From: Oceanobacillus manasiensis
Lineage (GTDB): Bacteria; Bacillota; Bacilli; Bacillales; Amphibacillaceae
Direction of reading: 5' to 3'
Assembly (NCBI RefSeq): GCF_000724085.1
Contig: NZ_CCDL010000006.1
Span: forward strand, 21,862-85,861
Length of the DNA stretch: 64,000 bases
Shown here: positions 19,913 through 34,127 of the stretch, in pieces
How positions within the stretch are numbered: position 1 is the first letter of the stretch
Layout of the letters: the number at the start of each line of letters is the position of its first letter
Notes under the pieces: model-generated
The model's input: the letters and a program-made list of their open reading frames with translations, nothing else
What the model was told of the DNA's origin: nothing
Databases searched by the model: none
Program-made: the position numbers and the translations under genes

Positions 19913-20542
19913 ATGACGAAAGGAATCTTAGGTCGTAAAATCGGCATGACTCAGCTATTTTCTGAAACTGGTGAATTAGTACCTGTGACTGTAATTCAAG
20001 CTGAGCCAAACGTAGTTCTACAAAAGAGAACATTAGAAAATGATGGCTATGAAGCACTGCAAATCGGTTTTGCTGATGAAAAAGGATCACGTACTAACAA
20101 AGCGGAAAAAGGCCATGCTGACAAAGCAAACACAGCCCCTAAGCGCTACGTTCGTGAAATCCGTGACGCGAAGCTTGACGAACATGAAGTTGGTCAAGAA
20201 ATCAGCGTTGAAGTTTTTCAAGCAGGAGACAAGATCGACGTAACAGGTACAACCAAAGGTAAAGGATTCCAAGGTTCTATTAAACGCCACAATCAACAAC
20301 GTGGACCAATGTCCCATGGTTCTCACTACCACAGAAGCCCTGGTTCACTAGGTGCGGTTGACCCAATGCGTGTTTTCAAAGGACGTCCACTACCAGGTCA
20401 AATGGGTGGAACTCAAGTAACAATTCAAAACCTTGAAGTTGTTAGCGTGGATGCTGAACGCAACCTGCTATTAATTAAAGGTAATGTACCAGGTGCAAAA
20501 AAATCATTCGTAAAAATTACGAGTGCAATAAAGGCTAACTAA
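19913..20542 (+). CDS. rplC: 50S ribosomal protein L3
   Basis: The 209-residue early-assembly protein starts [16 protein letters not shown] and has the extended loop [18 protein letters not shown] that reaches the peptidyl-transferase region. Its ribosome site is AGGAGGTG. It lies second in the S10 operon. Confidence 0.98.
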   Translation: MTKGILGRKIGMTQLFSETGELVPVTVIQAEPNVVLQKRTLENDGYEALQIGFADEKGSRTNKAEKGHADKANTAPKRYVREIRDAKLDEHEVGQEISVEVFQAGDKIDVTGTTKGKGFQGSIKRHNQQRGPMSHGSHYHRSPGSLGAVDPMRVFKGRPLPGQMGGTQVTIQNLEVVSVDAERNLLLIKGNVPGAKKSFVKITSAIKAN

Positions 20543-20568
20543 TCACACACACGAAGGGAGGATATGTC

Positions 20569-21192
20569 ATGCCTAAAGTAGCACTATTAAAACAAGACGG
20601 TTCACAAGCTGGTGATTTGGAATTAAATGATTCCGTATTTGGAATTGAGCCAAATACACATGTTTTACATGAAGCAGTAGTAATGCAACGTGCATCATTG
20701 CGCCAAGGAACTCATGCTGTTAAAGGTCGTTCTGACGTTCGCGGTGGTGGTCGTAAACCATGGCGTCAAAAAGGAACTGGCCGTGCACGTCAAGGTTCTA
20801 TTCGCTCTCCACAATGGGTAGGCGGTGGTACTGTGTTTGGTCCAACACCACGCAGCTACAGCTACAAACTACCTAAAAAGGTACGTCGTTTAGCACTAAG
20901 ATCTGCACTTTCTTCTAAAGTACAAGAAGAAAATCTAGTAGTATTGGAAAGCCTAGCAATGGATGCTCCAAAAACGAAAGAAGTAGTGAGCATGCTTCAA
21001 GCGCTTAATGTTGATACAAAAGCATTAATTGTCACTGCTGAAAAAGACGAAACGGTTATCCGTTCCGCAAACAACCTTCAATCTGTTAAAGTTCTAACTG
21101 TTGAAGAAGTAAATGTTCTAGATTTGCTTACGCATGACAAGCTGATCCTAACGAAGGATGCAGCTGAAAAAGCAGGGGAGGTGCTTGCATAA
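20569..21192 (+). CDS. rplD: 50S ribosomal protein L4
   Basis: The 207-residue protein lines the exit tunnel. The extended loop contains [20 protein letters not shown], the usual site of macrolide-resistance changes, and appears unaltered. The stop codon overlaps the first base of the rplW start. In enterobacteria L4 regulates this operon; that is not established for Bacillus. Confidence 0.98.
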   Translation: MPKVALLKQDGSQAGDLELNDSVFGIEPNTHVLHEAVVMQRASLRQGTHAVKGRSDVRGGGRKPWRQKGTGRARQGSIRSPQWVGGGTVFGPTPRSYSYKLPKKVRRLALRSALSSKVQEENLVVLESLAMDAPKTKEVVSMLQALNVDTKALIVTAEKDETVIRSANNLQSVKVLTVEEVNVLDLLTHDKLILTKDAAEKAGEVLA

Positions 21193-21479
21193 TGAAAGAT
21201 CCACGTGATATTATAAAGCGCCCTGTCATTACAGAGAATTCTGCTGACTTAATGGAACAAAAGAAATATACGTTTGAAGTAAGTACAAAAGCAAACAAGA
21301 CAGAGATTAAAGATGCTATTGAACTTGTATTCGGCGTTAAAGTAGATAAAGTAAACACAATGAACCTTAAAGGTAAATTCAAGCGGATGGGAAGATACGG
21401 TGGATACCGTCCAAACCGCAAAAAAGCTATCGTTCAACTTTCAGAAGACAGTAAAGAACTGGAAATCTTTGAAGGTTAA
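21192..21479 (+). CDS. rplW: 50S ribosomal protein L23
   Basis: The 95-residue protein sits at the tunnel exit, where it docks trigger factor and SRP. The N-terminal [16 protein letters not shown] and the [15 protein letters not shown] loop are typical. It overlaps rplD by one base, suggesting translational coupling. Confidence 0.98.
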   Translation: MKDPRDIIKRPVITENSADLMEQKKYTFEVSTKANKTEIKDAIELVFGVKVDKVNTMNLKGKFKRMGRYGGYRPNRKKAIVQLSEDSKELEIFEG

Positions 21480-21510
21480 CTAGAAATATTCTAGAAGGAG
21501 GGAAAACAAG

Positions 21511-22341
21511 ATGGCGATTAAAAAATTCAAACCAACGTCAAACGGAAGACGTAATATGTCAGTATCTGATTTCGCTGAAATCACTACAGATACTCCAGAG
21601 AAATCCCTTTTAAGCCCGTTGTACAAACGTGGCGGTCGTAATAACCAAGGGAAACTAACTGTTCGTCATCAAGGTGGCGGTCATAAGCGTCAATACCGTA
21701 TTATCGACTTCAAACGCGATAAAGATGGTATACCAGGACGCGTTGCTACTATTGAGTATGATCCAAACCGTTCAGCAAATATTGCACTTATCAATTACGC
21801 TGATGGTGAAAAACGCTACATTTTGGCTCCGAAAGGACTAAAAGTAGGACAAAAAATCGAATCTGGTGTAGATGCGGATATCAAAGTAGGTAACGCACTT
21901 CCACTAGCTAACATTCCAGTTGGTACAATCATTCATAACATTGAATTAAAGCCAGGACGCGGTGGACAACTAGCTCGTTCTGCTGGTGCAGAAGCACAAA
22001 TTCTTGGACGTGAAGAAAAGTACACACTAGTTCGTTTAGCATCAGGTGAAGTTCGTCTAGTGCTTACAACTTGTCGCGCAACTGTTGGCCAGGTTGGGAA
22101 CTTAGAACATGAACTTATTCGTATCGGTAAAGCCGGACGTTCTCGCTGGTTAAACAAACGCCCTACAGTTCGTGGTTCTGTTATGAACCCTAACGATCAC
22201 CCACACGGTGGTGGTGAAGGACGTGCGCCAATCGGACGTAAATCACCAATGTCACCTTGGGGCAAACCTACACTTGGTTACAAAACTCGTAAACGTAATA
22301 AGCCGACTGATAAATATATCGTTCGTAAACGTAAAAAATAA
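21511..22341 (+). CDS. rplB: 50S ribosomal protein L2
   Basis: The 276-residue protein is central to subunit association and peptidyl transfer. Conserved blocks include [19 protein letters not shown] and the C-terminal [19 protein letters not shown] containing the essential histidine. The very basic C-terminus ends VRKRKK. Ribosome site AAGGAGGG. Confidence 0.98.
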   Translation: MAIKKFKPTSNGRRNMSVSDFAEITTDTPEKSLLSPLYKRGGRNNQGKLTVRHQGGGHKRQYRIIDFKRDKDGIPGRVATIEYDPNRSANIALINYADGEKRYILAPKGLKVGQKIESGVDADIKVGNALPLANIPVGTIIHNIELKPGRGGQLARSAGAEAQILGREEKYTLVRLASGEVRLVLTTCRATVGQVGNLEHELIRIGKAGRSRWLNKRPTVRGSVMNPNDHPHGGGEGRAPIGRKSPMSPWGKPTLGYKTRKRNKPTDKYIVRKRKK

Positions 22342-22399
22342 TCGAAAGTAGTGGACGGGATTATATACCCGTCTCTCAATTGCGGAAGGAGGTTTATCC

Positions 22400-22678
22400 A
22401 TGGGTCGTAGCTTAAAAAAAGGACCTTTTGCAGATGACCATCTATTGTCAAAGATCGAGAAATTAAACGAAGACGACAAGAAACAGGTTGTTAAAAGCTG
22501 GTCACGTCGTTCAACAATTTTCCCTACTTTTGTTGGTCACACCGTTGCTGTATATGATGGACGTAAACACGTACCTGTCTATATCACAGAAGACATGGTC
22601 GGCCATAAACTAGGTGAATTCGCGCCAACTCGCACGTATAAAGGGCATGCTGGCGATGATAAGAAAACTAAACGCTAA
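22400..22678 (+). CDS. rpsS: 30S ribosomal protein S19
   Basis: The 92-residue protein of the 30S head begins [16 protein letters not shown] and contains [22 protein letters not shown]. Both are invariant features of the family. Confidence 0.98.
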   Translation: MGRSLKKGPFADDHLLSKIEKLNEDDKKQVVKSWSRRSTIFPTFVGHTVAVYDGRKHVPVYITEDMVGHKLGEFAPTRTYKGHAGDDKKTKR

Positions 22679-22696
22679 TGAGAGGAGGCACTAAGT

Positions 22697-23038
22697 ATGC
22701 AAGCTAAAGCCATGGCGAAATCGGTTCGTATTGCTCCTCGTAAAGTACGATTAGTCGTTGATTTAATTCGAGGAAAAAACGTCGGCGAAGCAGTTGCAAT
22801 TCTACGCCACACACAACGCGGTGCTTCTCCAGTCGTAGAGAAGGTTTTGAAGTCTGCTATCGCAAACGCAGAACATAACTACGAAATGGACACGGACAAT
22901 CTAGTGATTTCCGAAGCATTTGTAAATGAAGGTGCTACATTGAAACGTTTCCGTCCACGTGCACAAGGACGTGCAAGTAAAATTAACAAACGCACAAGCC
23001 ACATTACAGTGGTTGTAACAGAAAAGAAGGAGGGATAG
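22697..23038 (+). CDS. rplV: 50S ribosomal protein L22
   Basis: The 113-residue protein has a globular domain and a tunnel-lining hairpin ([20 protein letters not shown]). The hairpin sequence near the tip is normal for macrolide-sensitive strains. It is followed after 3 bases by rpsC, whose ribosome site lies inside the end of this gene. Confidence 0.98.
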   Translation: MQAKAMAKSVRIAPRKVRLVVDLIRGKNVGEAVAILRHTQRGASPVVEKVLKSAIANAEHNYEMDTDNLVISEAFVNEGATLKRFRPRAQGRASKINKRTSHITVVVTEKKEG

Positions 23039-23041
23039 TCA

Positions 23042-23683
23042 GTGGGTCAAAAAGTAAATCCAACGGGTCTTCGCGTCGGCATCATTAAAGACTGGGAGTC
23101 AAAATGGTATGCTGGTAAAGACTATGCAGACTTACTACATGAAGATATTAAAATCAGAGAATATCTTGAAAACCGCTTGCGTATTGCTGCTGTTTCTTCT
23201 ATCGACATCGAGCGTGCAGCTAATCGCGTAAACATCACAATTCATACTGGGAAACCAGGAATGGTAATTGGTAAAGGCGGTTCTGAAGTAGAAGCTCTAC
23301 GTAAATCATTGAACAGCTTGACTGGCAAACGTGTACACATTAACATTGTTGAAATCAAGAAAGTTGATCTTGATGCAACACTTGTTGCTGAAAACATTGC
23401 TCGTCAATTAGAAAACCGTATCTCATTCCGTCGTGCACAGAAACAATCTATTCAACGTGCAATGCGCGGAGGAGCAAAAGGAATTAAAACTCAAGTTTCC
23501 GGACGTCTTGGTGGAGCAGATATCGCTCGTGCGGAACATTATAGTGAAGGAACAGTACCACTACACACATTGCGCGCTGATATCGATTATGGTACAGCTG
23601 AAGCAGATACTACTTACGGTAAACTAGGTGTTAAAGTGTGGATCTATCGTGGGGAAGTCCTTCCAACTAAATCAAACAAATAA
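23042..23683 (+). CDS. rpsC: 30S ribosomal protein S3
   Basis: The 213-residue protein starts at GTG with [20 protein letters not shown]. It has the KH domain with the [12 protein letters not shown] loop. With S4 and S5 it forms the mRNA entry helicase. It is slightly shorter at the C-terminus than the 218-residue B. subtilis protein. Confidence 0.98.
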   Translation: MGQKVNPTGLRVGIIKDWESKWYAGKDYADLLHEDIKIREYLENRLRIAAVSSIDIERAANRVNITIHTGKPGMVIGKGGSEVEALRKSLNSLTGKRVHINIVEIKKVDLDATLVAENIARQLENRISFRRAQKQSIQRAMRGGAKGIKTQVSGRLGGADIARAEHYSEGTVPLHTLRADIDYGTAEADTTYGKLGVKVWIYRGEVLPTKSNK

Positions 23684-24326
<643 letters not shown>

Positions 24327-24352
24327 AAATCTAAAGAGGAGGTTAGCCTCAC

Positions 24353-24616
24353 ATGACTGAACGTAATGATCGTAAGGTATATACAGGCCGTGTCGTATCA
24401 GACAAAATGGATAAAACAATTACAGTATTAGTCGAAACTTACAAGTTTCATAAGCTATACGGTAAACGTGTAAAGTACTCTAAAAAATTCAAAACACATG
24501 ATGAAAACAACCAGGCAAAAACTGGCGATGTAGTTCGTATCATGGAAACTCGTCCGCTATCAGCAACTAAACGTTTCCGTTTGGTTGAAGTCGTTGAAGA
24601 AGCGGTAATTATATAA
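24353..24616 (+). CDS. rpsQ: 30S ribosomal protein S17
   Basis: The 87-residue OB-fold protein binds 16S early in assembly. Characteristic features are [20 protein letters not shown] and [19 protein letters not shown]. Ribosome site GAGGAGG. Confidence 0.98.
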   Translation: MTERNDRKVYTGRVVSDKMDKTITVLVETYKFHKLYGKRVKYSKKFKTHDENNQAKTGDVVRIMETRPLSATKRFRLVEVVEEAVII

Positions 24617-24619
24617 TAA

Positions 24620-25027
<408 letters not shown>

Positions 25028-25061
25028 GCTAAAATTAGCCTTGCAAGGAGGTGCGTCAAGC

Positions 25062-25373
25062 ATGCATGTAAAAAAAGGTGATAAAGTTAAAGTAATATCC
25101 GGTAAAGACCGTGGTAAAGAAGGCACAATCCTAGAAGTGAGTCCAGCTCAGGAGCGCGTTCTTGTTGAAGGCATCAACATGGTGAAAAAACATGCGAAAC
25201 CTTCACAGGAAAATCCACAAGGTGGAATCCTAAACCAAGAAGCTCCAATTCACGCTTCTAACGTAATGCCAATAGATCCAAAATCCGGTGAACCAACTCG
25301 TGTTGGGTATGAAGTACGTGACGGAAAGAAAGTCCGCATCGCTAAAAAATCCGGTGAAGCAATAGATAAATAA
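25062..25373 (+). CDS. rplX: 50S ribosomal protein L24
   Basis: The 103-residue assembly initiator has an N-terminal KOW motif in [20 protein letters not shown]. The chosen ATG follows AAGGAGGTG and gives the same length as the B. subtilis protein; the frame is open upstream to 25041. Confidence 0.97.
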   Translation: MHVKKGDKVKVISGKDRGKEGTILEVSPAQERVLVEGINMVKKHAKPSQENPQGGILNQEAPIHASNVMPIDPKSGEPTRVGYEVRDGKKVRIAKKSGEAIDK

Positions 25374-25400
25374 TTTAGCGACGAAAGGAGGGCGACATTG

Positions 25401-25940
25401 ATGAATGAATTAAGAAAAAAATACCAAGATGAAGTATCACCATCTTTGATGAATAAATTTAATTATGATTCTGTTATGCAGGTACCTGCTGTTGATAAAA
25501 TTGTTATCAATATGGGTGTCGGTGATGCAGTTCAAAACTCTAAAGCATTAGATAGCGCTGTTGAAGAGCTTGCGTTAATTTCTGGTCAAAAACCAATGAT
25601 CACTCGTGCTAAGAAATCAATCGCTGGTTTCCGCCTTCGTGAAGGAATGCCGATCGGTGCAAAAGTTACCCTTCGCGGTGAGCGTATGTACGAATTCCTT
25701 CAAAAGCTTATTGCGGTATCACTTCCACGTGTACGTGACTTCCGTGGTATCTCTAAAAAAGCTTTTGATGGTCGTGGAAACTATACATTAGGTGTAAAAG
25801 AACAGCTAATATTCCCAGAAATTAATTATGATAAAGTAAACAAGGTACGTGGTATGGATATCGTTATCGTAACGTCATCTAATACTGACGAAGAGGCTCG
25901 TGAACTTTTAGCTCAGCTAGGCATGCCTTTCCAAAAATAA
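25401..25940 (+). CDS. rplE: 50S ribosomal protein L5
   Basis: The 179-residue protein binds 5S rRNA and contacts P-site tRNA. Typical blocks are [40 protein letters not shown] and [12 protein letters not shown] directly before the ATG is in frame, but the ATG fits the family N-terminus and the spacing from GGAGGG. Confidence 0.97.
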   Translation: MNELRKKYQDEVSPSLMNKFNYDSVMQVPAVDKIVINMGVGDAVQNSKALDSAVEELALISGQKPMITRAKKSIAGFRLREGMPIGAKVTLRGERMYEFLQKLIAVSLPRVRDFRGISKKAFDGRGNYTLGVKEQLIFPEINYDKVNKVRGMDIVIVTSSNTDEEARELLAQLGMPFQK

Positions 25941-25969
25941 GCTTAGAGCTAATACAAGGAGGGAAAATT

Positions 25970-26155
25970 GTGGCTAAAAAATCAATGATTGCGAAACAAA
26001 AACGTCCACAAAAGTATCAAGTACGTGAATATACACGTTGCGAACGTTGTGGCCGTCCACATTCTGTAATCCGTAAATTTAAACTTTGCCGTATTTGTTT
26101 CCGTGAACTTGCCTACAAAGGTCAAATTCCTGGTGTCAAAAAAGCAAGCTGGTAA
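25970..26155 (+). CDS. rpsZ: 30S ribosomal protein S14, zinc-binding type
   Basis: The 61-residue protein carries CERC and CRIC pairs, the zinc-binding short form of S14 (RpsZ/RpsN1) found in the spc operon of Bacillus. It starts at GTG. A zinc-free paralogue commonly exists elsewhere as a low-zinc replacement. Confidence 0.97.
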   Translation: MAKKSMIAKQKRPQKYQVREYTRCERCGRPHSVIRKFKLCRICFRELAYKGQIPGVKKASW

Positions 26156-26184
26156 ACCCCGATTCGGGAAGGAGGTAATTAGTA

Positions 26185-26583
26185 ATGGTTATGACAGATC
26201 CAATTGCAGATATGCTAACTCGTATTCGTAATGCTAACATGGTGCGCCATGAAAAGTTAGAGCTTCCGGCTTCAACAATGAAGAAGGAGATCGCTGACAT
26301 CCTTAAGCGTGAAGGTTTCGTTTCAGATTATGAGTTTGTTGAAGATAACAAACAAGGTGTTTTGCGTATTTTCCTTAAATACGGTACGAACGAAGAGCGA
26401 GTAATTACAGGTATCAAACGTATTAGTAAGCCAGGACTACGTGTTTACGCTAAAGCTGATGAAGTACCTCGCGTACTTAATGGCCTAGGTATAGCTATTG
26501 TCTCAACATCAAAAGGTGTGCTTTCTGATAAAGAAGCACGTTCACAAGCTGTTGGTGGCGAAGTTCTTGCATATGTTTGGTAA
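26185..26583 (+). CDS. rpsH: 30S ribosomal protein S8
   Basis: The 132-residue protein begins [20 protein letters not shown] and ends with the conserved [13 protein letters not shown] and GGEVLAYVW. In E. coli it represses the spc operon. An ATG two codons later is also possible. Confidence 0.98.
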   Translation: MVMTDPIADMLTRIRNANMVRHEKLELPASTMKKEIADILKREGFVSDYEFVEDNKQGVLRIFLKYGTNEERVITGIKRISKPGLRVYAKADEVPRVLNGLGIAIVSTSKGVLSDKEARSQAVGGEVLAYVW

Positions 26584-26613
26584 TTAACATTTTTTGATGA
26601 GGAGGTGTATGGA

Positions 26614-27150
26614 ATGTCTCGTATAGGACTTAAGCCGATTGAAATTCCAGAAGGTGTCGAAGTGAAGCTTAACGGAACTACAGTGTCTGTGAAAGGACCT
26701 AAAGGTGAGTTAACTAGAAACGTACACCAGGATATGAATATTAATATTGAAGATAATGTCGTTACAATTGCACGTCCAAGTGATCATAAAGACCACCGTG
26801 CATTACACGGAACTACTCGTAGTTTAATCAACAACATGGTTGAAGGTGTAAGCAAAGGATTCGAAAAATCCCTTGAAATCATCGGGGTTGGTTACCGTGC
26901 TATGAAACAAGGAGACAAAGTTGTGATTAACGCTGGTTATTCACACCCAGTTGAACTTGATCCGATTGCCGGCATTGAAATTGACGTTCCTAAAAACACA
27001 CAAGTTGTTGTTAAAGGAATCGATAAGGAGCTTGTTGGTGCAGTTGCTTCCAATATCAGAGCAATCAGACCACCTGAGCCTTATAAAGGAAAAGGTATTC
27101 GCTACGAAGGTGAATATGTACGTCGTAAAGAAGGTAAAACTGCTAAGTAA
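26614..27150 (+). CDS. rplF: 50S ribosomal protein L6
   Basis: The 178-residue, two-domain protein lies near the factor-binding site. It begins [17 protein letters not shown] and contains [21 protein letters not shown] near its end. The ATG at 26614 is selected by spacing from GAGGAGG; an ATG at 26605 overlaps that ribosome site. Confidence 0.97.
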   Translation: MSRIGLKPIEIPEGVEVKLNGTTVSVKGPKGELTRNVHQDMNINIEDNVVTIARPSDHKDHRALHGTTRSLINNMVEGVSKGFEKSLEIIGVGYRAMKQGDKVVINAGYSHPVELDPIAGIEIDVPKNTQVVVKGIDKELVGAVASNIRAIRPPEPYKGKGIRYEGEYVRRKEGKTAK

Positions 27151-27182
27151 GACTAGTTAGGGAGCAGAAAGGAGTGACCTAA

Positions 27183-27545
27183 ATGATCACAAAGCCTGAC
27201 AAAAATATTGTACGTAAAAGAAGGCATGCACGTGTAAGAAAAAACATTTCTGGTACGGAGCAACGTCCACGTCTTAACGTATATCGTTCAAATAAACACA
27301 TCTATGCACAGTTAATTGATGACAATAATGGTGTTACAGTTGCAAGTGCTTCAACTAAAGATAACGAATTAAAAGTAGAAGCTACAGGTAACCTTGACGC
27401 TGCCGTTAAAGTTGGAGAAATGATCGCTAAACGTGCCCAAGATAAAGGTTACAAATCGGTTGTATTCGATCGCGGAGGCTACCTTTATCATGGACGTGTG
27501 AAAGCTTTAGCAGATGCTGCCCGCGAGGCAGGTCTTGAATTTTAA
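27183..27545 (+). CDS. rplR: 50S ribosomal protein L18
   Basis: The 120-residue 5S rRNA-binding protein contains [19 protein letters not shown] and [26 protein letters not shown]. Position in the spc operon is standard. Confidence 0.98.
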   Translation: MITKPDKNIVRKRRHARVRKNISGTEQRPRLNVYRSNKHIYAQLIDDNNGVTVASASTKDNELKVEATGNLDAAVKVGEMIAKRAQDKGYKSVVFDRGGYLYHGRVKALADAAREAGLEF

Positions 27546-27565
27546 TCGATAAAGGAGGGACATAC

Positions 27566-28069
27566 ATGATGTCAAACATCGATCCGAACAAATTAGATCT
27601 TGAAGAACGTGTTGTTACGGTCAACCGTGTTGCAAAAGTAGTTAAAGGTGGACGTCGTTTCCGCTTTGCAGCTTTAGTAGTAGTCGGTGACAAAAACGGC
27701 CATGTAGGATTTGGTACAGGTAAAGCACAAGAAGTACCAGAAGCAATTAAAAAAGCAGTTGATGATGCGAAGAAAAATCTGATTACAGTACCGATCGTGG
27801 GAACTACCATTCCTCATCAGATTAATGGTCGTTTTGGTTCTGGTAATGTATTGATGAAACCTGCGGCAGAGGGTACTGGAGTTATCTCTGGTGGACCGGT
27901 TCGTGCCATCCTTGAACTTGCGGGTGTTGGTGATATTTTAACAAAATCACTTGGTTCAAATACACCAATTAACATGATTCGTGCAACATTAAACGGTTTA
28001 ACAAACTTGAAGCGCGCAGAAGACGTAGCAAAACTACGTGGAAAGTCTGTGGAAGAACTGTTAGGATAA
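27566..28069 (+). CDS. rpsE: 30S ribosomal protein S5
   Basis: The protein (167 residues from the first ATG, 166 from the second) has the double-stranded RNA-binding domain [20 protein letters not shown] and the C-terminal domain with GVIAGGPVRA-like sequence [17 protein letters not shown]. It contributes to accuracy and mRNA unwinding. Both ATGs at 27566 and 27569 fit the GGAGGG site; the second matches the usual length. Confidence 0.97.
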   Translation: MMSNIDPNKLDLEERVVTVNRVAKVVKGGRRFRFAALVVVGDKNGHVGFGTGKAQEVPEAIKKAVDDAKKNLITVPIVGTTIPHQINGRFGSGNVLMKPAAEGTGVISGGPVRAILELAGVGDILTKSLGSNTPINMIRATLNGLTNLKRAEDVAKLRGKSVEELLG

Positions 28070-28082
28070 GGAGGGAACTGTT

Positions 28083-28265
28083 ATGTCTAAAAAATTAGAA
28101 ATCACCCTCACGCGTAGTGTTATCGGTGGATCAGATGTACAAAAGAAAACTGTTCAAGCATTAGGACTTAAAAAGATTCGTCAATCCGTAGTACGTGAAG
28201 ATACTGATGCCGTTCGCGGTATGGTTAACAAAGTATCTCATCTAGTAGCGGTTAAAGAAGTTTAA
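28083..28265 (+). CDS. rpmD: 50S ribosomal protein L30
   Basis: The 60-residue protein has the bacterial L30 signature [20 protein letters not shown] and [21 protein letters not shown]. It starts 13 bases after rpsE. Confidence 0.97.
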   Translation: MSKKLEITLTRSVIGGSDVQKKTVQALGLKKIRQSVVREDTDAVRGMVNKVSHLVAVKEV

Positions 28266-28296
28266 TTATATAATTGCGTAAAGAGGAGGTGCTCGA

Positions 28297-28736
28297 ATGA
28301 AACTTCATGAATTGAAGCCATCAGAAGGAACACGCACAAATCGTAATCGTGTTGGCCGTGGTATGTCATCTGGTAACGGAAAAACTTCCGGCCGTGGACA
28401 TAAAGGTCAAAAAGCACGTTCAGGCGGCGGTACTCGTCCGGGCTTTGAAGGTGGTCAAATGCCTTTATTCCAACGTTTACCTAAACGTGGATTTACAAAC
28501 ATTCACCGTAAAGAATTTACTATTGTGAACTTAGATGCGCTAAATCGTTTTGAAGACGGCACAGAAATTACACCTGAGCTATTACTTGAAGAAGGTGTCG
28601 TAAGCAAGCTTAATGCAGGTATTAAAGTACTTGGCAAAGGTGCTATCGAAAAAAAACTTACAGTAAAAGCTCATAAGTTCTCTGCTTCAGCAGTTGAAGC
28701 AATAGAGGCAGCGGGCGGTAAAACCGAGGTGATTTA

Positions 28737-28737
<1 letters not shown>
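28297..28737 (+). CDS. rplO: 50S ribosomal protein L15
   Basis: The 146-residue protein has the glycine- and arginine-rich N-terminus that threads the 50S core ([20 protein letters not shown]). Its TAA stop shares a base with the ATG of secY (TAATG), which couples ribosome and translocon synthesis. Confidence 0.98.
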
Positions 28738-30705
<1,968 letters not shown>

Positions 30706-30886
30706 TCTTTTATTATAACTGTTGTATAGCCAACGGATGCATTCCATTGGATGAAAAGTTATAATAAAATGGAGTAATGATAACACAACGTGCATTACTT
30801 CGAGTTAAGTGACACAGGATTGGATAAGCGATAACCCCTATTTAGTAGGGTGGCAGTATAAACTATAGCCTAAGTGAAGGTGATCG

Positions 30887-31225
30887 TTGTTGAACGAAGA
30901 TGATTCGATTCCGCTAATAGGTCAAGTTGTTCGTATTATGCAGGGACGGGAAGCAGGACAATATGCGGTTATTATCAAAATACTTGAAGATCGGTATGTC
31001 TTGCTTGCAGATGGGGAAAAACGTAAATATGATCGACCAAAGAAAAAGAACTTGCATCATATTGAAGTTATGGACTACATTTCTCCTGAAGTCCAGAAAA
31101 GCCTTCTAGAAACTGGTCGTGTCACAAATGGTAAGCTGCGGTTTGCCATAGCTAAATTTATCAATGAAGTTGTGACTGATTTGAAGAAGGGAGATCAACA
31201 CGATGGCGAAAGACGATGTAATTGA
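30887..31225 (+). CDS. KOW-domain RNA-binding protein (YbzG/L14e-like)
   Basis: The 112-residue protein starts with a KOW-like segment ([20 protein letters not shown]) and a basic stretch [14 protein letters not shown] ribosome- or RNA-related role is likely, but its activity is unknown. A similar gene lies upstream of infA in B. subtilis. Two consecutive TTG codons (30887, 30890) are possible starts. Its end overlaps infA by 23 bases, so the two are probably coupled. Confidence 0.8.
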   Translation: MLNEDDSIPLIGQVVRIMQGREAGQYAVIIKILEDRYVLLADGEKRKYDRPKKKNLHHIEVMDYISPEVQKSLLETGRVTNGKLRFAIAKFINEVVTDLKKGDQHDGERRCN

Positions 31226-31421
31226 AGTTGAAGGTACCGTAACCGAAACATTGCCGAATGCGATGTTTAATGTAGAGCTTGAGAATGGCCACACAGTATT
31301 GGCACATGTTTCAGGCAAGATTCGTATGCATTTCATCCGCATTCTACCAGGTGATAAAGTAACGGTGGAACTTTCTCCGTATGATTTAACTAGAGGACGA
31401 ATTACGTACCGTTATAAATAA
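31203..31421 (+). CDS. infA: Translation initiation factor IF-1
   Basis: The 72-residue OB-fold protein reads [20 protein letters not shown] and ends GRITYRYK. It blocks the A site during initiation. The ribosome site GAAGGGAG lies inside the upstream KOW gene. Confidence 0.98.
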   Translation: MAKDDVIEVEGTVTETLPNAMFNVELENGHTVLAHVSGKIRMHFIRILPGDKVTVELSPYDLTRGRITYRYK

Positions 31422-31568
<147 letters not shown>

Positions 31569-31592
31569 ACTAATAGGAGGTGTTACAATCTT

Positions 31593-31958
31593 ATGGCACG
31601 TATTGCAGGTATTGATATTCCACGTGACAAACGTGTAGTAATTTCATTGACTTACATTTATGGAATTGGCAAAGTGACCGCAGAGAAAGTCCTTAAAGAA
31701 GCAGGCGTTTCAGAGAGCACTCGCGTACGCGATCTAACAGAAGATGAGCTTGGTAAAATCCGTAAAGCAATCGATGAATATACAATCGAAGGGGACCTTC
31801 GTCGTGAAGTATCCCTAAACATTAAACGTCTAATCGAAATTGGTTCTTACAGAGGTGTGCGTCATCGCCGTGGGTTGCCAGTTCGTGGACAAAAAACAAA
31901 GAACAATTCACGTACTCGTAAAGGACCTCGTCGAGCAGTTGCAGGCAAGAAAAAATAA
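31593..31958 (+). CDS. rpsM: 30S ribosomal protein S13
   Basis: The 121-residue 30S head protein starts [20 protein letters not shown] and contains [19 protein letters not shown]. It bridges to L5 of the large subunit. Confidence 0.98.
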   Translation: MARIAGIDIPRDKRVVISLTYIYGIGKVTAEKVLKEAGVSESTRVRDLTEDELGKIRKAIDEYTIEGDLRREVSLNIKRLIEIGSYRGVRHRRGLPVRGQKTKNNSRTRKGPRRAVAGKKK

Positions 31959-31980
31959 CGTGAAGGAGGTAAGCTAATTA

Positions 31981-32370
31981 ATGGCACGTAAAACTAATAC
32001 ACGTAAGCGTCGTGTGAAAAAGAATATAGAAACTGGTATCGCGCATATCCGTTCTACTTTTAACAATACAATTGTTACAATTACAGATGCGCAAGGTAAT
32101 GCGATTGGCTGGAGCTCTGCTGGATCATTAGGCTTCAAAGGCTCTCGTAAATCAACTCCATTTGCCGCTCAAATGGCAGCAGAAACTGCAGCAAAATCTG
32201 CTGTGGATAATGGAATGAAAACTCTAGAAGTAACAGTTAAAGGACCTGGGGCTGGTCGTGAAGCAGCGATTCGTTCTCTTCAAGCAGCTGGTCTAGAAGT
32301 AACAGCAATTGTTGATGTAACTCCTGTTCCTCACAATGGCTGTCGCCCACCAAAACGTCGTCGCGTATAA
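31981..32370 (+). CDS. rpsK: 30S ribosomal protein S11
   Basis: The 129-residue platform protein contains [20 protein letters not shown] and ends [18 protein letters not shown]. It precedes the rpoA promoter and leader. Confidence 0.98.
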   Translation: MARKTNTRKRRVKKNIETGIAHIRSTFNNTIVTITDAQGNAIGWSSAGSLGFKGSRKSTPFAAQMAAETAAKSAVDNGMKTLEVTVKGPGAGREAAIRSLQAAGLEVTAIVDVTPVPHNGCRPPKRRRV

Positions 32371-32386
32371 TTATACCGTATAGAAT

Positions 32387-32415
32387 TTGTCACCCTGTCT
32401 ATAATGGGTTATGAT
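32387..32415 (+). promoter_or_regulatory. Internal promoter of rpoA-rplQ
   Basis: TTGTCA (32387-32392) and TATGAT (32410-32415) are spaced by 17 bases in the 208-base gap after rpsK. The leader then contains a perfect 9-bp hairpin CGGTTAGAC/GTCTAACCG (32523-32545) just before the rpoA ribosome site. Confidence 0.7.
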
Positions 32416-32578
32416 AGCTAAAAATGTAAAGGTTCGCCCTTTACCATACAGCATTCGAGAGACAACAAGTACGAAAGTATTGCAGGTAGTGCAGAAACGC
32501 CAACTGCCTATTTGAGGAATTTCGGTTAGACGCGGTGTCTAACCGGGGTTTCGACGTTTTAAAGGAGGGTTTTATTGA

Positions 32579-33523
32579 ATGATCGAAATTGAAAAACCAA
32601 AAATTGAGACGGTAGAAGTCAGCGAGGATGCTACATTTGGTAAATTCGTAGTCGAACCGCTTGAACGTGGATATGGTACCACTCTAGGAAACTCCTTGCG
32701 TCGTATCCTACTATCCTCACTTCCAGGTGCTGCTGTTACATCTGTTCAATTTGATGGTGCGCTTCATGAATTTTCAACAATTGATGGTGTTGTTGAAGAC
32801 GTAACGTCTATCATTTTGAACTTGAAGAAACTGGCTTTGAAAATCTACTCTGATGAGGAGAAGGTTTTAGAAGTTGATGTACAAGGAGAAGGAAAAGTTA
32901 CGGCTGCTGATCTGACATTCGATAGTGATGTAGAAGTATTAAATCCAGAACTACCTATTGCTACATTGAACAGTAAAGGTAACTTGCGTATGAAAATTAC
33001 CGCAGAACGTGGTCGCGGCTACCGTCCGGCTGAAGCGAATAAAAAAGATGACCAACCTATTGGTGTAGTGCCAATCGATTCTATTTTTACTCCCGTTTCC
33101 CGTGTTACCTATCAAGTGGAGAATACACGCGTAGGGCAAGTAGCTAACTTTGATAAACTAACATTAGATGTATCTACAGATGGAAGCATTCGCCCAGAGG
33201 AAGCTGTTTCTCTTGGAGCTAAAGTTTTCACTGAGCATCTTAATATTTTTGTTGGTTTAACGGATGAAGCCAAAAAGGCTGAAATCATGGTAGAGAAAGA
33301 AGAAGATCAGAAAGAAAAAGTAATGGAAATGACAATTGAAGAACTTGATCTTTCTGTCAGATCCTATAATTGCTTGAAACGTGCCGGGATTAACACGGTT
33401 CAAGAACTAGCAAACAAATCCGAAGAAGACATGATGAAGGTTCGTAACTTAGGTCGTAAATCATTAGAAGAAGTAAAAGTAAAACTAATTGATTTAGGCT
33501 TAGGCTTACGCGATGACGACTGA
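32579..33523 (+). CDS. rpoA: DNA-directed RNA polymerase alpha subunit
   Basis: The 314-residue protein has an assembly N-domain ([20 protein letters not shown], the dimer and beta contact region) and a C-terminal UP-element-binding domain with [21 protein letters not shown] short acidic linker joins them. The ribosome site is AAAGGAGGG. Confidence 0.99.
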   Translation: MIEIEKPKIETVEVSEDATFGKFVVEPLERGYGTTLGNSLRRILLSSLPGAAVTSVQFDGALHEFSTIDGVVEDVTSIILNLKKLALKIYSDEEKVLEVDVQGEGKVTAADLTFDSDVEVLNPELPIATLNSKGNLRMKITAERGRGYRPAEANKKDDQPIGVVPIDSIFTPVSRVTYQVENTRVGQVANFDKLTLDVSTDGSIRPEEAVSLGAKVFTEHLNIFVGLTDEAKKAEIMVEKEEDQKEKVMEMTIEELDLSVRSYNCLKRAGINTVQELANKSEEDMMKVRNLGRKSLEEVKVKLIDLGLGLRDDD

Positions 33524-33551
33524 TCATCGGTTAACCAAAACATCTATGCCT

Positions 33552-33591
33552 GTTTAACCTAGTCCCGGTAACCGGGACATAACTGGTTAAA
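33552..33591 (+). other. Two-part hairpin between rpoA and rplQ
   Basis: An outer TTTAACC/GGTTAAA stem encloses a strong GTCCCGG-taa-CCGGGAC inner stem. There is no T-run. It is a likely leader or processing structure for rplQ. Confidence 0.6.
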
Positions 33592-33675
33592 GAGGGTAGA
33601 AGTGGCAGGTTTTCTTTGCGGTTGTTCGCATTTTTAAATTTAGTCTGTAGTCATCAAGAAAGGGAGGGATAGTCC

Positions 33676-34029
33676 ATGGCTAGAAAACTAGGTCGTACAA
33701 CAGATTCTCGTATGGCTCTACTACGTAATCTTGCATCTGATTTGATTATTCATGAACGGATTGAAACAACAGAAGCAAAAGCGAAAGAGCTTAAAACAAT
33801 TGTAGACAAAATGATTACGCTTGGAAAACGTGGTGATCTTCATGCACGTCGTCAAGCTGCAGCTTTCTTATATAACAAAGAAGCTAACGAAAATGAAAGT
33901 GTTGTTCAAAAACTTTTCAATGACGTTGCTGCACGCTATGAAGACCGTCAAGGTGGATACACACGCGTTCTTAAATTAGGTGAACGCCAAGGTGATGGAG
34001 CAAAAATGGCAATTGTAGAATTAGTTTAA
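33676..34029 (+). CDS. rplQ: 50S ribosomal protein L17
   Basis: The 117-residue protein starts [20 protein letters not shown] and ends with [18 protein letters not shown]. It is the last gene of the alpha operon and is followed by a terminator. Confidence 0.98.
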   Translation: MARKLGRTTDSRMALLRNLASDLIIHERIETTEAKAKELKTIVDKMITLGKRGDLHARRQAAAFLYNKEANENESVVQKLFNDVAARYEDRQGGYTRVLKLGERQGDGAKMAIVELV

Positions 34030-34046
34030 TCTACAAAAAGGCGTCG

Positions 34047-34093
34047 AGGGCAGGACTGAATCTCTTCATGAGGTGAAGCCAAGCCCTTTTTTT
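34047..34093 (+). terminator. Terminator of the alpha operon
   Basis: AGGGC/GCCCT closes a loop containing the inner stem CTTCA/TGAAG, followed by seven T. Confidence 0.75.
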
Positions 34094-34127
34094 GTAAGTT
34101 AAAAAGCTATTTTAATGTAAAGTTTTG

